From: Bacteroidota bacterium
GTDB taxonomy: Bacteria; Bacteroidota; Bacteroidia; Bacteroidales; NBLH01
Direction: 5' to 3'
Assembly: GCA_025361565.1 (NCBI GenBank)
Contig: JANYKN010000196.1
Location: forward strand, 1-64,000
DNA: 64,000 bases
Made by a program: the position numbers and the translations under genes. The notes beneath the pieces are model-generated. The model was not told the origin of the DNA. It saw only the letters and a program-made list of their open reading frames with translations, and made no database searches. Shown here piece by piece: positions 20,132-30,310 of this stretch. Position 1 is the stretch's first letter. Every line of letters starts with the position of its first letter.

Positions 20132-20932
20132 ATGAGAATAGTTGTAGTCATTTGTTTGTTTAACATACTTTTATTTCAAAATATAGCTGCCCAAGATAAA
20201 GATTCTGCTATTTTGCTGAATACTGCGTTTTTGAGTGATGAACAACTTTCATACAGAGTTGGTTATGGTTTAATAAAGGGAGGAGAAGCTTCTCTTGTGA
20301 TTAACACGGTGCCAGTTGGTGATAGTCAACTATTTCATATCACAGCTATGGCTAAAACTACAGGTGTAGTTGGCTCAATGGTTACCATAAAAGATATTTA
20401 TGAAAGTTATGTCGATATTGCCACCGGTTATCCAATAAAATCCATAAGGAACATTAGAGAGCATAATTATACTTCGTACGATGAAGTGCTTTTTTTTAGA
20501 GATCAAGGTTTTCTCAGAAGTATAAATTCAGGAGATCATCCTGCCCCCAATAATGTACTTGACATATTATCAGCATTTTATTTTGCACGTAGATACTTAT
20601 TTTCAAATGAAGTAAAAAAGGATGAAATAATTACTTTATACACTTTTTTTGATGATCAATTTTTTCCTATTAAAATAAAATTCAAAGAATTTGAAATGGT
20701 AGAAACGAAATTTGGAAAGGTAAAATGTCTGAAATTTGTTCCATTACTTGAAGATAATAAAGTCTTTAAAGAAGAGGATCAGTTTCAGGTTTGGGTAACT
20801 GCCGATAAAAATTTTATTCCGGTTAAAATCCGTGTTAAGTTACCAATTGGTTCATTGAAATGTGATATTATTGATTTTAAAGGCATTAAAGATGAAAATG
20901 GAGAATTGAATAGAAAATCAAAAACAAATTAG
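20132..20932 (+). CDS. DUF3108 domain-containing secreted protein
   Basis: Signal peptide, then EQLSYRVGYGLIKGGEASLVINTVPVGDSQLFHITAMAKTTG typical of DUF3108. Confidence 0.8.
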   Translation: MRIVVVICLFNILLFQNIAAQDKDSAILLNTAFLSDEQLSYRVGYGLIKGGEASLVINTVPVGDSQLFHITAMAKTTGVVGSMVTIKDIYESYVDIATGYPIKSIRNIREHNYTSYDEVLFFRDQGFLRSINSGDHPAPNNVLDILSAFYFARRYLFSNEVKKDEIITLYTFFDDQFFPIKIKFKEFEMVETKFGKVKCLKFVPLLEDNKVFKEEDQFQVWVTADKNFIPVKIRVKLPIGSLKCDIIDFKGIKDENGELNRKSKTN

Positions 20933-21174
20933 TAGACTTTTAAATCCTATTTTGATCCATAACTTTTTAAGTGAAAGATTACCTTTCGATCAGATTAGTT
21001 TAATAATTTTAATACACCTTCAGCTTTTAAAATCACAATCTTGTTGATTTTAAATCCTTTTATCGGCATCATTCGATTATTCTTTGTATATTTGGATACT
21101 ATAAAGTGAAAGAAAATATTGGAAATTATTCATAGAAAATTTGGACAACAAGAGTTTGATTGAAATTACACCTG

Positions 21175-21759
21175 ATGAAAAAATTAGCAACAACCAAATA
21201 TCCAGTAAATGAATTGATTAAAAGCAGGTGGAGTCCACGAGCCTTTTCAGATCATAAAATACCCAAAGACGTAATTTTGACTTTATTTGAAGCAGCAATT
21301 TGGGCTCCCTCCTCACGAAATGAGCAGCCTTGGCGATTTATCTATGGAGTTAAAGACGAAGGAGCTAATTATAAAAAAATTTATGATACGCTGGTACATT
21401 GGAACCAGCAATGGGCAAAATCAGCACCATTATTAGTGATGACAATTGCCAAGCGAAATTCAGAATACCACAACGAAGAAAATACTACAGCTTTATACGA
21501 TTTAGGCCAGGCTGTTGCAAATTTAAGTATACAGGCTACCGATATGGATTTGTTTTGTCATCAAATGGGTGGTTTTGAAAAAGAGAAGGCCAGAGATACT
21601 TTCAATATACCTTCAAATTATGTTGCAGTTACGGTTGTGGCCATTGGTTATTATGGTGATCCAGATAAATTGCCCGATGACATGAAAGAGTTGGAGTTAA
21701 AGGCAAGGAGCCGATATGATTTGGACAGGATAATTTTTAATGAAGATTTTAAGCCATGA
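21175..21759 (+). CDS. Nitroreductase family protein
   Basis: IKSRWSPRAFSDHKIPKDVILTLFEAAIWAPSSRNEQPWRFIYG; GLGQ-like LYDLGQAVANLSIQA. Confidence 0.9.
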   Translation: MKKLATTKYPVNELIKSRWSPRAFSDHKIPKDVILTLFEAAIWAPSSRNEQPWRFIYGVKDEGANYKKIYDTLVHWNQQWAKSAPLLVMTIAKRNSEYHNEENTTALYDLGQAVANLSIQATDMDLFCHQMGGFEKEKARDTFNIPSNYVAVTVVAIGYYGDPDKLPDDMKELELKARSRYDLDRIIFNEDFKP

Positions 21760-21767
21760 AATAAAAT

Positions 21768-21797
21768 AAAAAAGCAAGCACTTAAGCTTGCTTTTTT
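21768..21797. terminator. Bidirectional terminator between convergent nitroreductase and fsa
   Basis: AAAAAAGCAAGC-ACTTAA-GCTTGCTTTTTT. Confidence 0.85.
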
Positions 21798-21839
21798 ATT
21801 GAATCGGAAAGTTTACCTTCTTTCCATAATATAAGAAAC

Positions 21840-22496
21840 TTACCCATTCACTTTTTTATAATCATCAAGGAATTGCTTTAATCCAATATCTGTTAATGGA
21901 TGTTTTAACAATCCGAGAATAGCACTTAACGGGCATGTTGCAACATCGGCACCGGCTTCAACACATTGTATAATATGCATAGTGTGCCTTATCGAAGCTG
22001 CCAATACCTGGGTTTCAAATTGATAAAAATTGAACATTTCAACAATTTTTGATATTAGTTCGATACCATCAGTAGATGTATCGTCAAGCCTGCCAATAAA
22101 TGGTGAAACATAAGTAGCACCGGCTTTTGCTGCCAACAAAGCTTGACCTTGATTAAATACCAGAGTGCAGTTGGTTTTTATCCCAATTGATGAAAGAAAT
22201 TTGATGGCTTTTATGCCTTCTTTAATTGCCGGAACTTTAACAACTATTTGTGGATGCAGGGCCGCTAAATCCTGACCTTCTGTAATCATCCCGTCATAAT
22301 CGGTCGAAATGACTTCAGCACTCACATCTCCATCAACAATTTCGCAGATTTTTAAATAATGGTTTTTTATGTTTTCTTTACCTTTAATCCCTTCTTTGGC
22401 CATCAATGAAGGATTGGTAGTAACACCATCCAAAATACCAAGGTCTTGTGCTTCCCTTATTTGGTCCAGATTTGCTGTATCGATAAAAAATTTCAT
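21840..22496 (-). CDS. fsa: Fructose-6-phosphate aldolase / small transaldolase
   Basis: [36 protein letters not shown]...[54 protein letters not shown]. Confidence 0.93.
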   Translation of the reverse strand: MKFFIDTANLDQIREAQDLGILDGVTTNPSLMAKEGIKGKENIKNHYLKICEIVDGDVSAEVISTDYDGMITEGQDLAALHPQIVVKVPAIKEGIKAIKFLSSIGIKTNCTLVFNQGQALLAAKAGATYVSPFIGRLDDTSTDGIELISKIVEMFNFYQFETQVLAASIRHTMHIIQCVEAGADVATCPLSAILGLLKHPLTDIGLKQFLDDYKKVNG

Positions 22497-22628
22497 AGGT
22501 GTAGAAATAATTAGTTATAGAAGTACTTCGAAATAGAAATAATAATCAATATTCAATTATTGATTGTTAAATATACGAAAAAATCGAGAAGTGTAATCGG
22601 AATTATTAAGAATGGATGGAAATAAAAA

Positions 22629-22732
22629 GTGGGTAAGCTACTTATATCGCACCGCTACAACCACCTACCCTTGCTACCTTCCGGTCCTGGGGGAGTTCAG
22701 TAGGAGCTGGTCGTATAAGACTTACCCGGCAC
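22629..22732 (-). ncRNA. ffs: Small bacterial signal recognition particle RNA (4.5S-like)
   Basis: Minus strand carries AGGACCGGAAGGTAGCAAGGGTAGG (SRP tetraloop-domain signature CCGGAAGGNAGCA) inside a long hairpin with closing arms GUGCCGGGUAAG.../...CUUACCCAC. Confidence 0.9.
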
Positions 22733-22838
22733 AAAAGTAACAATTCTTTTTTTTACTCCAAATTTTATTGAATAATAAAGTATAATTCTTTACTTTGTGC
22801 AATCAAATGCTCTAATCTATAACCAAATTTTTAATATT

Positions 22839-23378
22839 ATGGAAGAAAATAAATCTAGTATGTGGAAAAATGCCCTCAATTGGGGTGTTATTATGGGAAT
22901 CGTTTTAATTATCTATTATCTGCTCATGTTCTTTCTCGAACTCAACCTCCAAAAATGGGTTGGATATGTTAGTTATGTTTTTTTGATTGCGGTTCTGATA
23001 GTCGCAACTATTAATTATCGTGATAAAACTCTTGGAGGAGTTATAACATATGGACAAGCACTTGGTTTTGGGGTGATCTTGATGCTATTTGCCTCAATAA
23101 TTTATGCAATTTTCTTTTATATTTTTGCAGTTTATATTGACCCTGAATTTATAAATAAAACCCTGGCTATGGTTGAAGAAGAATATACTAAAGCCGGTCT
23201 TACTGATGAACAAATTGAAGCAGCTTTGGGAATGGTGAAAAAATTCATGTCACCAATTTTAATAAGTCTCATTTCTATTCCTACATATGTATTTATGGGT
23301 TTAATTTTTTCATTAGTTACCTCTGCATTTCTTAAAAAAAATGCACCTGAAATTCATTTTAACGAAGAACAATCATAA
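22839..23378 (+). CDS. DUF4199 domain-containing membrane protein
   Basis: MEENKSSMWKNALNWGVIMGIVLIIYYLLMFF...GGVITYGQALGFGVILMLFASIIYAIFFYIF, typical DUF4199. Confidence 0.8.
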   Translation: MEENKSSMWKNALNWGVIMGIVLIIYYLLMFFLELNLQKWVGYVSYVFLIAVLIVATINYRDKTLGGVITYGQALGFGVILMLFASIIYAIFFYIFAVYIDPEFINKTLAMVEEEYTKAGLTDEQIEAALGMVKKFMSPILISLISIPTYVFMGLIFSLVTSAFLKKNAPEIHFNEEQS

Positions 23379-23533
23379 TCAGTGACTGGAAAAATAGGAA
23401 TTAGACTGGATATTATGAATTTGCGAATTGAATGCGATAATTGGCAAACTTGTCATTAAACAATATTCGATTTTTCACTTTATGAAATCTAAACGTATTT
23501 ACTTATAAATCATAGAATTAAATTGTATAAATA

Positions 23534-24466
23534 ATGGATATATCCCTTGTAATTTCTATTTACAACGAAGAAGAATCACTTAAAGAACTGATGGACTGGA
23601 TTGCAAAAGTAATGCAGTCCAATCAGTTTACTTATGAATGTATAATGATTGATGATGGTAGTACAGATAAATCGTGGGATATTATCTGTGATTTAAAAAG
23701 AACTCATCCCGAAATTGTTGGAATAAAATTTAGGAAGAACAATGGCAAATCGGCTGCCATGTATTGCGGTTTTGAGGCTGCTAAAGGCGATGTTATTATT
23801 ACTATGGATGCAGATTTGCAGGACAGTCCTGAAGAAATCCCAGATCTTTTCCGAATGATTAAGGAAGAGGGGTTTGATTTGGTTTCGGGCTGGAAGAAAA
23901 AGAGGCACGATCCCATTTCTAAAACACTTCCCAGCAAATTTTACAATTGGACGGCACGCAAGGTTACCGGTATTTATTTGCATGATATGAACTGCGGATT
24001 GAAAGCCTACCGTAACAAAGTAGTTAAAAGTATTGAAGTATTTGGCGATATGCACAGGTATATTCCTGTATTGGCCAAACATGCAGGCTACAAGAAAATT
24101 GGCGAAAAAGTAGTTGCACACCAAGCACGCAAATATGGTTATAGTAAATTCGGCCTTTCACGCTTAGTTACCGGATATCTGGATTTGTTAACTGTTGTGT
24201 TTATTTCGAAATTTGGGAAAAGGCCCATGCATTTTTTCGGTACTTTGGGTTCGCTTTTTTTCCTGATTGGATTGATAATACTATCCTATCTTACTTATGA
24301 AAAAGTATTCTTTCATCAGTATCAAATGACAGACAGGCCTCTTTTTTATCTTGGTTTATTGGCCGTAATGTTTGGAACGCAGCTTTTTTTGACAGGTTTT
24401 ATTTCAGAATTAACTTCAAGAAGTTCGTCTGACAGGAACCTATATAAAGTTGAAGAAAGGATTTAG
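23534..24466 (+). CDS. Family 2 glycosyltransferase (dolichol-phosphate mannosyltransferase-like, two C-terminal TMs)
   Basis: MDISLVISIYNEEESLKELMDWI...MIDDGSTDKSWDI...TMDADLQDSPEEIPDLF. Confidence 0.92.
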   Translation: MDISLVISIYNEEESLKELMDWIAKVMQSNQFTYECIMIDDGSTDKSWDIICDLKRTHPEIVGIKFRKNNGKSAAMYCGFEAAKGDVIITMDADLQDSPEEIPDLFRMIKEEGFDLVSGWKKKRHDPISKTLPSKFYNWTARKVTGIYLHDMNCGLKAYRNKVVKSIEVFGDMHRYIPVLAKHAGYKKIGEKVVAHQARKYGYSKFGLSRLVTGYLDLLTVVFISKFGKRPMHFFGTLGSLFFLIGLIILSYLTYEKVFFHQYQMTDRPLFYLGLLAVMFGTQLFLTGFISELTSRSSSDRNLYKVEERI

Positions 24467-24780
24467 TTTTAGAAACTAGTTATTAGAAATTGGAAATTAG
24501 TAAGTAGTGTCACTCTTTAAACTCTGAAAAACTTCAAAAATGAAAATATTTTAGCCACTGATTGCCTTTGGCGAGATCGCTTCGCTTAGTTCACAGATTA
24601 TCTCAGATAAAAATTATTAAAATCTGTGGCAATTATTTACTTTAGGGATGGACACTAAAAGAAATTAGTAATTCGGATGCGGTGGCCAAAAGTCGACAGA
24701 TATTAGACATTTGATTACCTATTCACTCATTCATACATTTATGCAATCACTCATTCATATATTCACTCATTGAATAAAAG

Positions 24781-26511
24781 ATGCGCAAGTTGTTTTCACA
24801 TTTTTCCGATTTAGTTATACTACTTGCAGTTGTTGTTTTGCTGTTTACCATTGGAAGAGCGTTTTTTTATTTTAACTTTAGGCATAGCTTTGATGGTTTT
24901 GATAATGCTCAAGTTTTGAAAGCTTTTTTATCGGGTTTTGAGTTTGATTTAAAAGTGGTTTTGATGGTAAATTCCATTTTTATTTTGCTTTTTTTTATTC
25001 CATTTAAATTATACAATACTGTATTTTACCTTTCCATTTTAAAATTTATTTATTTTACTTCAAATTCAGCAGCTTTGCTATTTAATTTGCTTGATGTTAA
25101 TTCTTTTGCACACAGCGGAATGCGAATGAGCATTGTCAATTTTAAGGTTGAAATACTGAGAATGTATCATGAATTGATTGTATTTGATATATTGCTAAAA
25201 AGCAATATTGTGATATTGATTTGTTTCATCATTTTTTTAATCATCCTTTGGAATTTACTAGATCTTGTCCAAAAACGCGATTTCGAGGATAAACCGATAA
25301 AAAGAAATTATGTCATTTTTTCTTTTATACTGCTCTGTTTATACGGATGGTTTTCTTATGGATTTATTACTGATAAAGGAGAATGGCTTGCACAGCTATA
25401 CAAGGATGCAGACCGGAAAATTGCACCATTGGTAATGAACAACCCTTATTTGTTTTTATCGTCGGCTAAAAATTGGGATAGTGAGGAAAATGAATATTGG
25501 GATTTTGTTGAATTTCAATCCGAAAGGAAATATAATGCATTAAAAAGCAGTCCAATTCATCATATCTGTATTTTATTTATTGACTCAAATGATTCTTTGG
25601 CACATAAATATTCACCTGATCTTAATGCATTAAACAATCAAACCAAGGCTTTTGAATTCAATGTTTTACAATCGGGTTGTCAATCAATTGATAGGTATTT
25701 GGACGAAACTTTATTGTCGATTCCTTCAATTTTGCCAGTTGATTTTTACCAATCGGTTTATTCGTTGAACAATTTTGAAAGCCTGCCCCAAATACTCGAA
25801 AAGAATTTATTCATTACCAATTTATTTTCTATCGGTTACGACAAAAAACAAATACGCATCATTAAAAATTTTCATGGGTTTAAAAATTATATCATGCTTG
25901 ATTCAATTGAGGACGATGAATCAAAAGTGAATTCAATAATTTTTAAAGATTTCGATTCGAATGGGAGTAAGAAAACATTGGATGTTATTCTTATTCAAAA
26001 TGCAGCTAAAAATGTTTCAGAATCTATTTTAGATGCTTATTTAAAAGCAATTAAAAATGATGGTTTAGCTTTTGTTTATTACATTCCCAAACCAAATCAT
26101 GAGCAAAAAGCATTGTTGATTGAATCCATGAAGCTTTATATGCCTGATAATCTCACTTTTTATAAACCTGTAGAAGAAGTAATTGCCCAATGTTTGGATA
26201 TTAAACCTACCATTTTGCATTATCTTAATCAGCGAACAGCATTTATAGCCTATGGTTCCAGTTTATTTGCCAACGAAGAAAAGTTGATTTTTACTACAAA
26301 TGGATTAAATAGTTACAGTTTGCTCAAAGATAGTTTGTTGTTGAATTATTCAAACAATGAAACTAAAAGCATCCAACTTTTAAAAAACAAGCAATTTTTA
26401 AAAGAGGATTTTAAAGATTCACTTGCTGTTGAAAAGATTGACCTCGAAAACAAGATACATTCCATTTTCCAGAATTTTGAATATAGGGTTGAGGGGAATA
26501 AGATGAAGTAG
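24781..26511 (+). CDS. LTA synthase-like membrane protein with apparently degenerate sulfatase-type domain
   Basis: Multi-TM N-terminus as in Bacteroidetes LtaS-like proteins; C-terminus TAFIAYGSSLFANEEKLIFTTNGLNSYSLLKDSLLLNY resembles the LtaS C-terminal segment, but expected metal/nucleophile motifs are not evident. Confidence 0.55.
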   Translation: MRKLFSHFSDLVILLAVVVLLFTIGRAFFYFNFRHSFDGFDNAQVLKAFLSGFEFDLKVVLMVNSIFILLFFIPFKLYNTVFYLSILKFIYFTSNSAALLFNLLDVNSFAHSGMRMSIVNFKVEILRMYHELIVFDILLKSNIVILICFIIFLIILWNLLDLVQKRDFEDKPIKRNYVIFSFILLCLYGWFSYGFITDKGEWLAQLYKDADRKIAPLVMNNPYLFLSSAKNWDSEENEYWDFVEFQSERKYNALKSSPIHHICILFIDSNDSLAHKYSPDLNALNNQTKAFEFNVLQSGCQSIDRYLDETLLSIPSILPVDFYQSVYSLNNFESLPQILEKNLFITNLFSIGYDKKQIRIIKNFHGFKNYIMLDSIEDDESKVNSIIFKDFDSNGSKKTLDVILIQNAAKNVSESILDAYLKAIKNDGLAFVYYIPKPNHEQKALLIESMKLYMPDNLTFYKPVEEVIAQCLDIKPTILHYLNQRTAFIAYGSSLFANEEKLIFTTNGLNSYSLLKDSLLLNYSNNETKSIQLLKNKQFLKEDFKDSLAVEKIDLENKIHSIFQNFEYRVEGNKMK

Positions 26512-26669
26512 TAGTCATTCGCAGTAATCTGAATCTAATTACAATTGATTTATAGTACTTTACTTATTGCTAAATACTTATTATTTCCAAAAAATTATAC
26601 CGACTAAGACAAAATTCCTTTGTGATTTGAATCAATCCATTTTTTTCCTAATTTTATCCGAAAAAGCAT

Positions 26670-27194
26670 ATGGCTAAAATAATCATTTACATCGCGCAAA
26701 GCCTCAATGGAAAAATAGCCTACGAAAATGGCTCTGTGGATTGGCTCGGCCCTTATGATTCCGAAGATTATGGTTATCATCAATTCTTAAATACAATAGG
26801 TGTGGTGTTGATGGGCAATAAAACCTACCAACAAGTTTTGACTTTTGGCGATGAATTTCCGTACAAGAATAAGCAGGTATATGTTTTTACCAGAAATAAG
26901 TCATTGGTTAAAGACGAAAATGTATCGTTTGTTTCAGAAAATATTGTTGGATTTGTGGCCGATCTAAAAAAATCAAGCCAATCGGATATTTGGCTGGTTG
27001 GGGGTGGCGAAATAATAACCTATCTGCTCGATAAACAGCTTGTTGATGAATTACAGGTGTTTACCATTCCCGTTATTCTGAAATCAGGTATTGGGCTTTG
27101 TAATACTTTGGACACCGATAAAAACCTGAAACTTGTTTATACCAAGTCCTTTAATAATGGAGTAGTTGAAAATTATTACGAAATAGTTTATTGA
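26670..27194 (+). CDS. Dihydrofolate reductase family protein (RibD C-terminal-like)
   Basis: IIYIAQSLNGKIAYENGSVDWL...VVLMGNKTYQQVL...SDIWLVGGGEIITYLLDKQLVDELQVFTIPVIL. Confidence 0.88.
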   Translation: MAKIIIYIAQSLNGKIAYENGSVDWLGPYDSEDYGYHQFLNTIGVVLMGNKTYQQVLTFGDEFPYKNKQVYVFTRNKSLVKDENVSFVSENIVGFVADLKKSSQSDIWLVGGGEIITYLLDKQLVDELQVFTIPVILKSGIGLCNTLDTDKNLKLVYTKSFNNGVVENYYEIVY

Positions 27195-27199
27195 GATTT

Positions 27200-27282
27200 A
27201 AACCTGCCAGCTTTCTTTTTATAGAATGATGTTGATTTGATAAAATCCTATACTTTGCTTTTATTTTAAAGCTGGCAGGTTT
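27200..27282. repeat. 83-bp inverted-repeat element A
   Basis: Perfect 15-bp arms AAACCTGCCAGCTTT (27200-27214) and AAAGCTGGCAGGTTT (27268-27282) separated by 53 bp. Confidence 0.8.
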
Positions 27283-27386
27283 TCGAAATAAAATAGCAAT
27301 TGCCCTTCATACGAATTTTCACATCCATCGAATTCTTTTAATTTTGCGGTTCATTCATTAGCGGATTAAATATGCAATTGTAAATT

Positions 27387-28262
27387 ATGGAATACGAATA
27401 CCCTTTATTTCGACCGCCTTCTGAAGCCAATTCATTGATATTTCAAGTAACGCATGGTTGCTCTTGGAACAAATGTGTTTTTTGCGAGATGTATTCCACC
27501 AAATCGTTTAAGGTAAAAAAACCCGAAACGATAAAAATGGAAATTGAAAAAATGAAATCCTTGGGTTCAAAAGTGAACAAGGTGTTTTTTGCCGATGGCG
27601 ATGCATTGGTTTTAAGTACTCCAAAACTTTTAAATATCCTGACGGAACTTAATGCAGCTTTCCCAAACCTGCGAAGAATTTCGGCCTATGCCAAGCCCAA
27701 AGATATAGCTGCCAAAAGTGTGCAGGAATTGACCGAACTCAGGCAAGCTGGCTTGAATTTGCTTTATACCGGATTGGAATCGGGCGATGATATGGTATTG
27801 AAACTGATGAACAAAGGCGAAACATATCAATCTTCTGTTGAAGGAATGTGCAAATGCAAAAAGGCAGGCATTAAAAGCTCAGTTATGATAATCAATGGAT
27901 TGGGTGGAATCCAGTATTCCACGCAACATGCAGTTAATTCTGCCAAATTGGTCAATGAAATTCAACCCGAATATTTATCCACTTTGGTTTTAAGTTTTCC
28001 TTTTGGAATCGATCATTTTAAAAAAAGGCTTCATGCAGATTTTACTTTACCTGATACCATTGGATTGCTAGATGAACTTGGATTATTTATTGCCAATACT
28101 GATTTGGAATCAAGTATTTTTAGAAGCGATCATGCGTCAAATTATCTTGTGCTGAAAGGCATTTTGGGTAAAGATAAAGAAATGCTACTTCAAAAAATTT
28201 CAAATGCCATTCAAAAACCGGAAGAAGCATCCTTAAGGGAAGAATGGGAGCGGGGATTGTGA
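27387..28262 (+). CDS. Radical SAM protein
   Basis: GCSWNKCVFCEMY = CxxxxCxxC cluster-type motif; LNLLYTGLESGDDMVLKLMNKGE. Confidence 0.88.
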   Translation: MEYEYPLFRPPSEANSLIFQVTHGCSWNKCVFCEMYSTKSFKVKKPETIKMEIEKMKSLGSKVNKVFFADGDALVLSTPKLLNILTELNAAFPNLRRISAYAKPKDIAAKSVQELTELRQAGLNLLYTGLESGDDMVLKLMNKGETYQSSVEGMCKCKKAGIKSSVMIINGLGGIQYSTQHAVNSAKLVNEIQPEYLSTLVLSFPFGIDHFKKRLHADFTLPDTIGLLDELGLFIANTDLESSIFRSDHASNYLVLKGILGKDKEMLLQKISNAIQKPEEASLREEWERGL

Positions 28263-28354
28263 AAATGAAAGTTTAGCCCAGTTTCGGTTACGCACAACGG
28301 CCTGGTTTTTAAAAGTTTGGTATTTGATTTAAATTTTTTAATACGCATACAGTC

Positions 28355-29158
28355 TTATTTCGAAAACTCAATTTCTACATTATTTATCAAACCTTCAGGC
28401 AAAAGATTCATTTCTGCCATATATTGATAAAAAAGTTTCATCGATTTCCTTTTATCGTCGTTTAGTTTATAACTAATGCAATTGGTGAAATAATCCTTCA
28501 GGTCAATTTTGGAATTCGGAAACTTCATCTCATATTCTTTAACAACCTGATCGATATTATCTAAACCTATTTGTAAGGATTTGTTAAACCTGTCAATAAA
28601 TTCCGGATCAATTGGTTTATTTGCAACCCATGCTGCAAATACAAATGGAAGTCCTGTAAATGTGAACCATTCCATCGAAAGATCATATACAAATTGATAT
28701 TCCTTTTTAATAAAAAAAGTCCGGTCACCAATAATTACACCTGCGCTGGTTCCTGCAATATTATTTTCAAAACCTTCGGTTGCATGTATCCATTTTGGGT
28801 TTATTTTCCAATGTTTCTCAGCTAGAATTTGAACCAGGTTAACAGATGTTCGTGATTGATAATCAAGATAAATCGATTCGATTTGATTCAACGGAACATC
28901 GCTCAACAATAAAACCGTTTTTACTTTTTTAAAAGCTCCAAGGCAATAATTCGAAATAAATATTGGATTTTTAACAAAGGGAATAGCCGCAACAGGCATC
29001 AATGCGATATCGACCTTATTTTCAATTAGTCTTTTAGCACTTTCTGAAGGCATATTTAGCTCAAATATATAATTATTGAGTATTTTTGAATGATTAAGCC
29101 CATATAAAAAAGGAAGAGTATTTAAATAGGATACTGCCGAAATTTTAATTTTATCCAT
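28355..29158 (-). CDS. mqnA: Menaquinone biosynthesis protein MqnA (futalosine pathway)
   Basis: MDKIKISAVSYLNTLPFLYGL...VDIALMPVAAIPFVKNPIFISNYCLGAFKKVKTVLLLS; the ORF-track start at 29326 extends into the upstream gene, ATG 29158 or 29164 is likelier. Confidence 0.88.
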   Translation of the reverse strand: MDKIKISAVSYLNTLPFLYGLNHSKILNNYIFELNMPSESAKRLIENKVDIALMPVAAIPFVKNPIFISNYCLGAFKKVKTVLLLSDVPLNQIESIYLDYQSRTSVNLVQILAEKHWKINPKWIHATEGFENNIAGTSAGVIIGDRTFFIKKEYQFVYDLSMEWFTFTGLPFVFAAWVANKPIDPEFIDRFNKSLQIGLDNIDQVVKEYEMKFPNSKIDLKDYFTNCISYKLNDDKRKSMKLFYQYMAEMNLLPEGLINNVEIEFSK

Positions 29159-29172
29159 ATTCATTTGATTTT

Positions 29173-29946
29173 TTAATCGATGTCGCTCGTATAAGCATTT
29201 GTTTGATGAATAGCAATTGTTGCTGCCACAGTTGAAACAATGGCCGCAAATGTGGAAACAAATGCTCCACACAAAGGTATCAACAGGAAAAATGAAAAAA
29301 CAGAACCATTTGAAATTGCCATCCACCTATATTTTCTAACGATAGATACACTTTCCCTTATGTTCATTTTTTGTCTTTCATTGTTATAATCAATAAATGA
29401 AAAACCATAAAAATAGGAAGAAATCAAGAATAGTACAACAGTTCCAAACCACCCAATAACAGGTATAAAACTGATGAAAAACATTAAAATAATAAAAAAA
29501 GTTTCTAACAGAAGGTTTCTTAAAGCAAGCAAAATACCCCTGAATATATCTTTAATCAGCTGTTTTAAACTGAAATCATATGTTTTACCTGTTATAATTT
29601 GTTCGGTTTTTTCTGATAAATAGGCCAAAACAGGTGACATTAAAACAATTATAATGTATCCGGAAAGATAGGCAAATACCAAAAATGAAATTACCCGGAT
29701 TACTACTTCCAGCAATCCACTGATGAATTTTGATAGAAATCCTGTTGTGTCCAACTTGATCCAGTCAAGAACTATTTCTTTCAAATAATCGATAAAGTCA
29801 GTTACCAGTGCTTGACCACCAATCAACATCAAAAGGCTTAATCCCAGAGGAACTAAGAATGTCCATGCCAATTTATTTTTAAAAATAAAACTGATGGCTT
29901 GTCCGTAAGTTCTTAGTCCTAATCCTATTTGATTTATTCTTGTCAT
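29173..29946 (-). CDS. EI24 (CysZ-like) domain membrane protein
   Basis: RINQIGLGLRTYGQAISFIFKNKLAWTFLVPLGLSLLM...GWFGTVVLFLISSYFYGFSFIDYNNERQKMNIRESVSIVRKYRWMAISNG. Confidence 0.8.
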   Translation of the reverse strand: MTRINQIGLGLRTYGQAISFIFKNKLAWTFLVPLGLSLLMLIGGQALVTDFIDYLKEIVLDWIKLDTTGFLSKFISGLLEVVIRVISFLVFAYLSGYIIIVLMSPVLAYLSEKTEQIITGKTYDFSLKQLIKDIFRGILLALRNLLLETFFIILMFFISFIPVIGWFGTVVLFLISSYFYGFSFIDYNNERQKMNIRESVSIVRKYRWMAISNGSVFSFFLLIPLCGAFVSTFAAIVSTVAATIAIHQTNAYTSDID

Positions 29947-30310
29947 ATTTAATAAGTGAATTTCTAATGCTAAAATGTATGAATGCGTAAATGAGTGAAT
30001 ATTTTTAATGCCTTAATACATAATTAATTATCAAATATCAATGAATGATTCCTTTTCTTTCATAAATTGATGAGCTTTTTTTTAACCATTGTCTCATTCA
30101 TTCATCCATTCTTGCATTTAAGCATTAAGATCATTCATTCCTGAAATTGTACCAGTTAATCTTTCTAGATAAAAACATGATTATTGCCATAACTATGAAT
30201 AAACCAATACTTCCCATTAAAAGTGCGTAATCTTCCAACTGCAGAATCACAAATATAAAAGCATACAATATAAATAGAATCAACGCTGTGAATCCTGTAA
30301 GGGACATTTT

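Noticed and set aside
22629-22732. Plus-strand reading of this hairpin as a riboswitch
   Set aside because: The minus strand carries the diagnostic CCGGAAGGTAGCA SRP motif; this is the small SRP RNA.
23693-24124. Antisense ORFs inside the GT2 gene (and similar ones inside TonB receptor, VPS10-like, ilvC, ilvD, ABC transporter genes)
   Set aside because: They lie fully opposite strongly supported genes and have no recognisable family features.
28355-29326. N-terminal 54-residue extension of MqnA
   Set aside because: Cys/Phe-rich extension overlaps the EI24 gene in another frame; MqnA homology begins at MDKIKISAVSYLNTLPFL.
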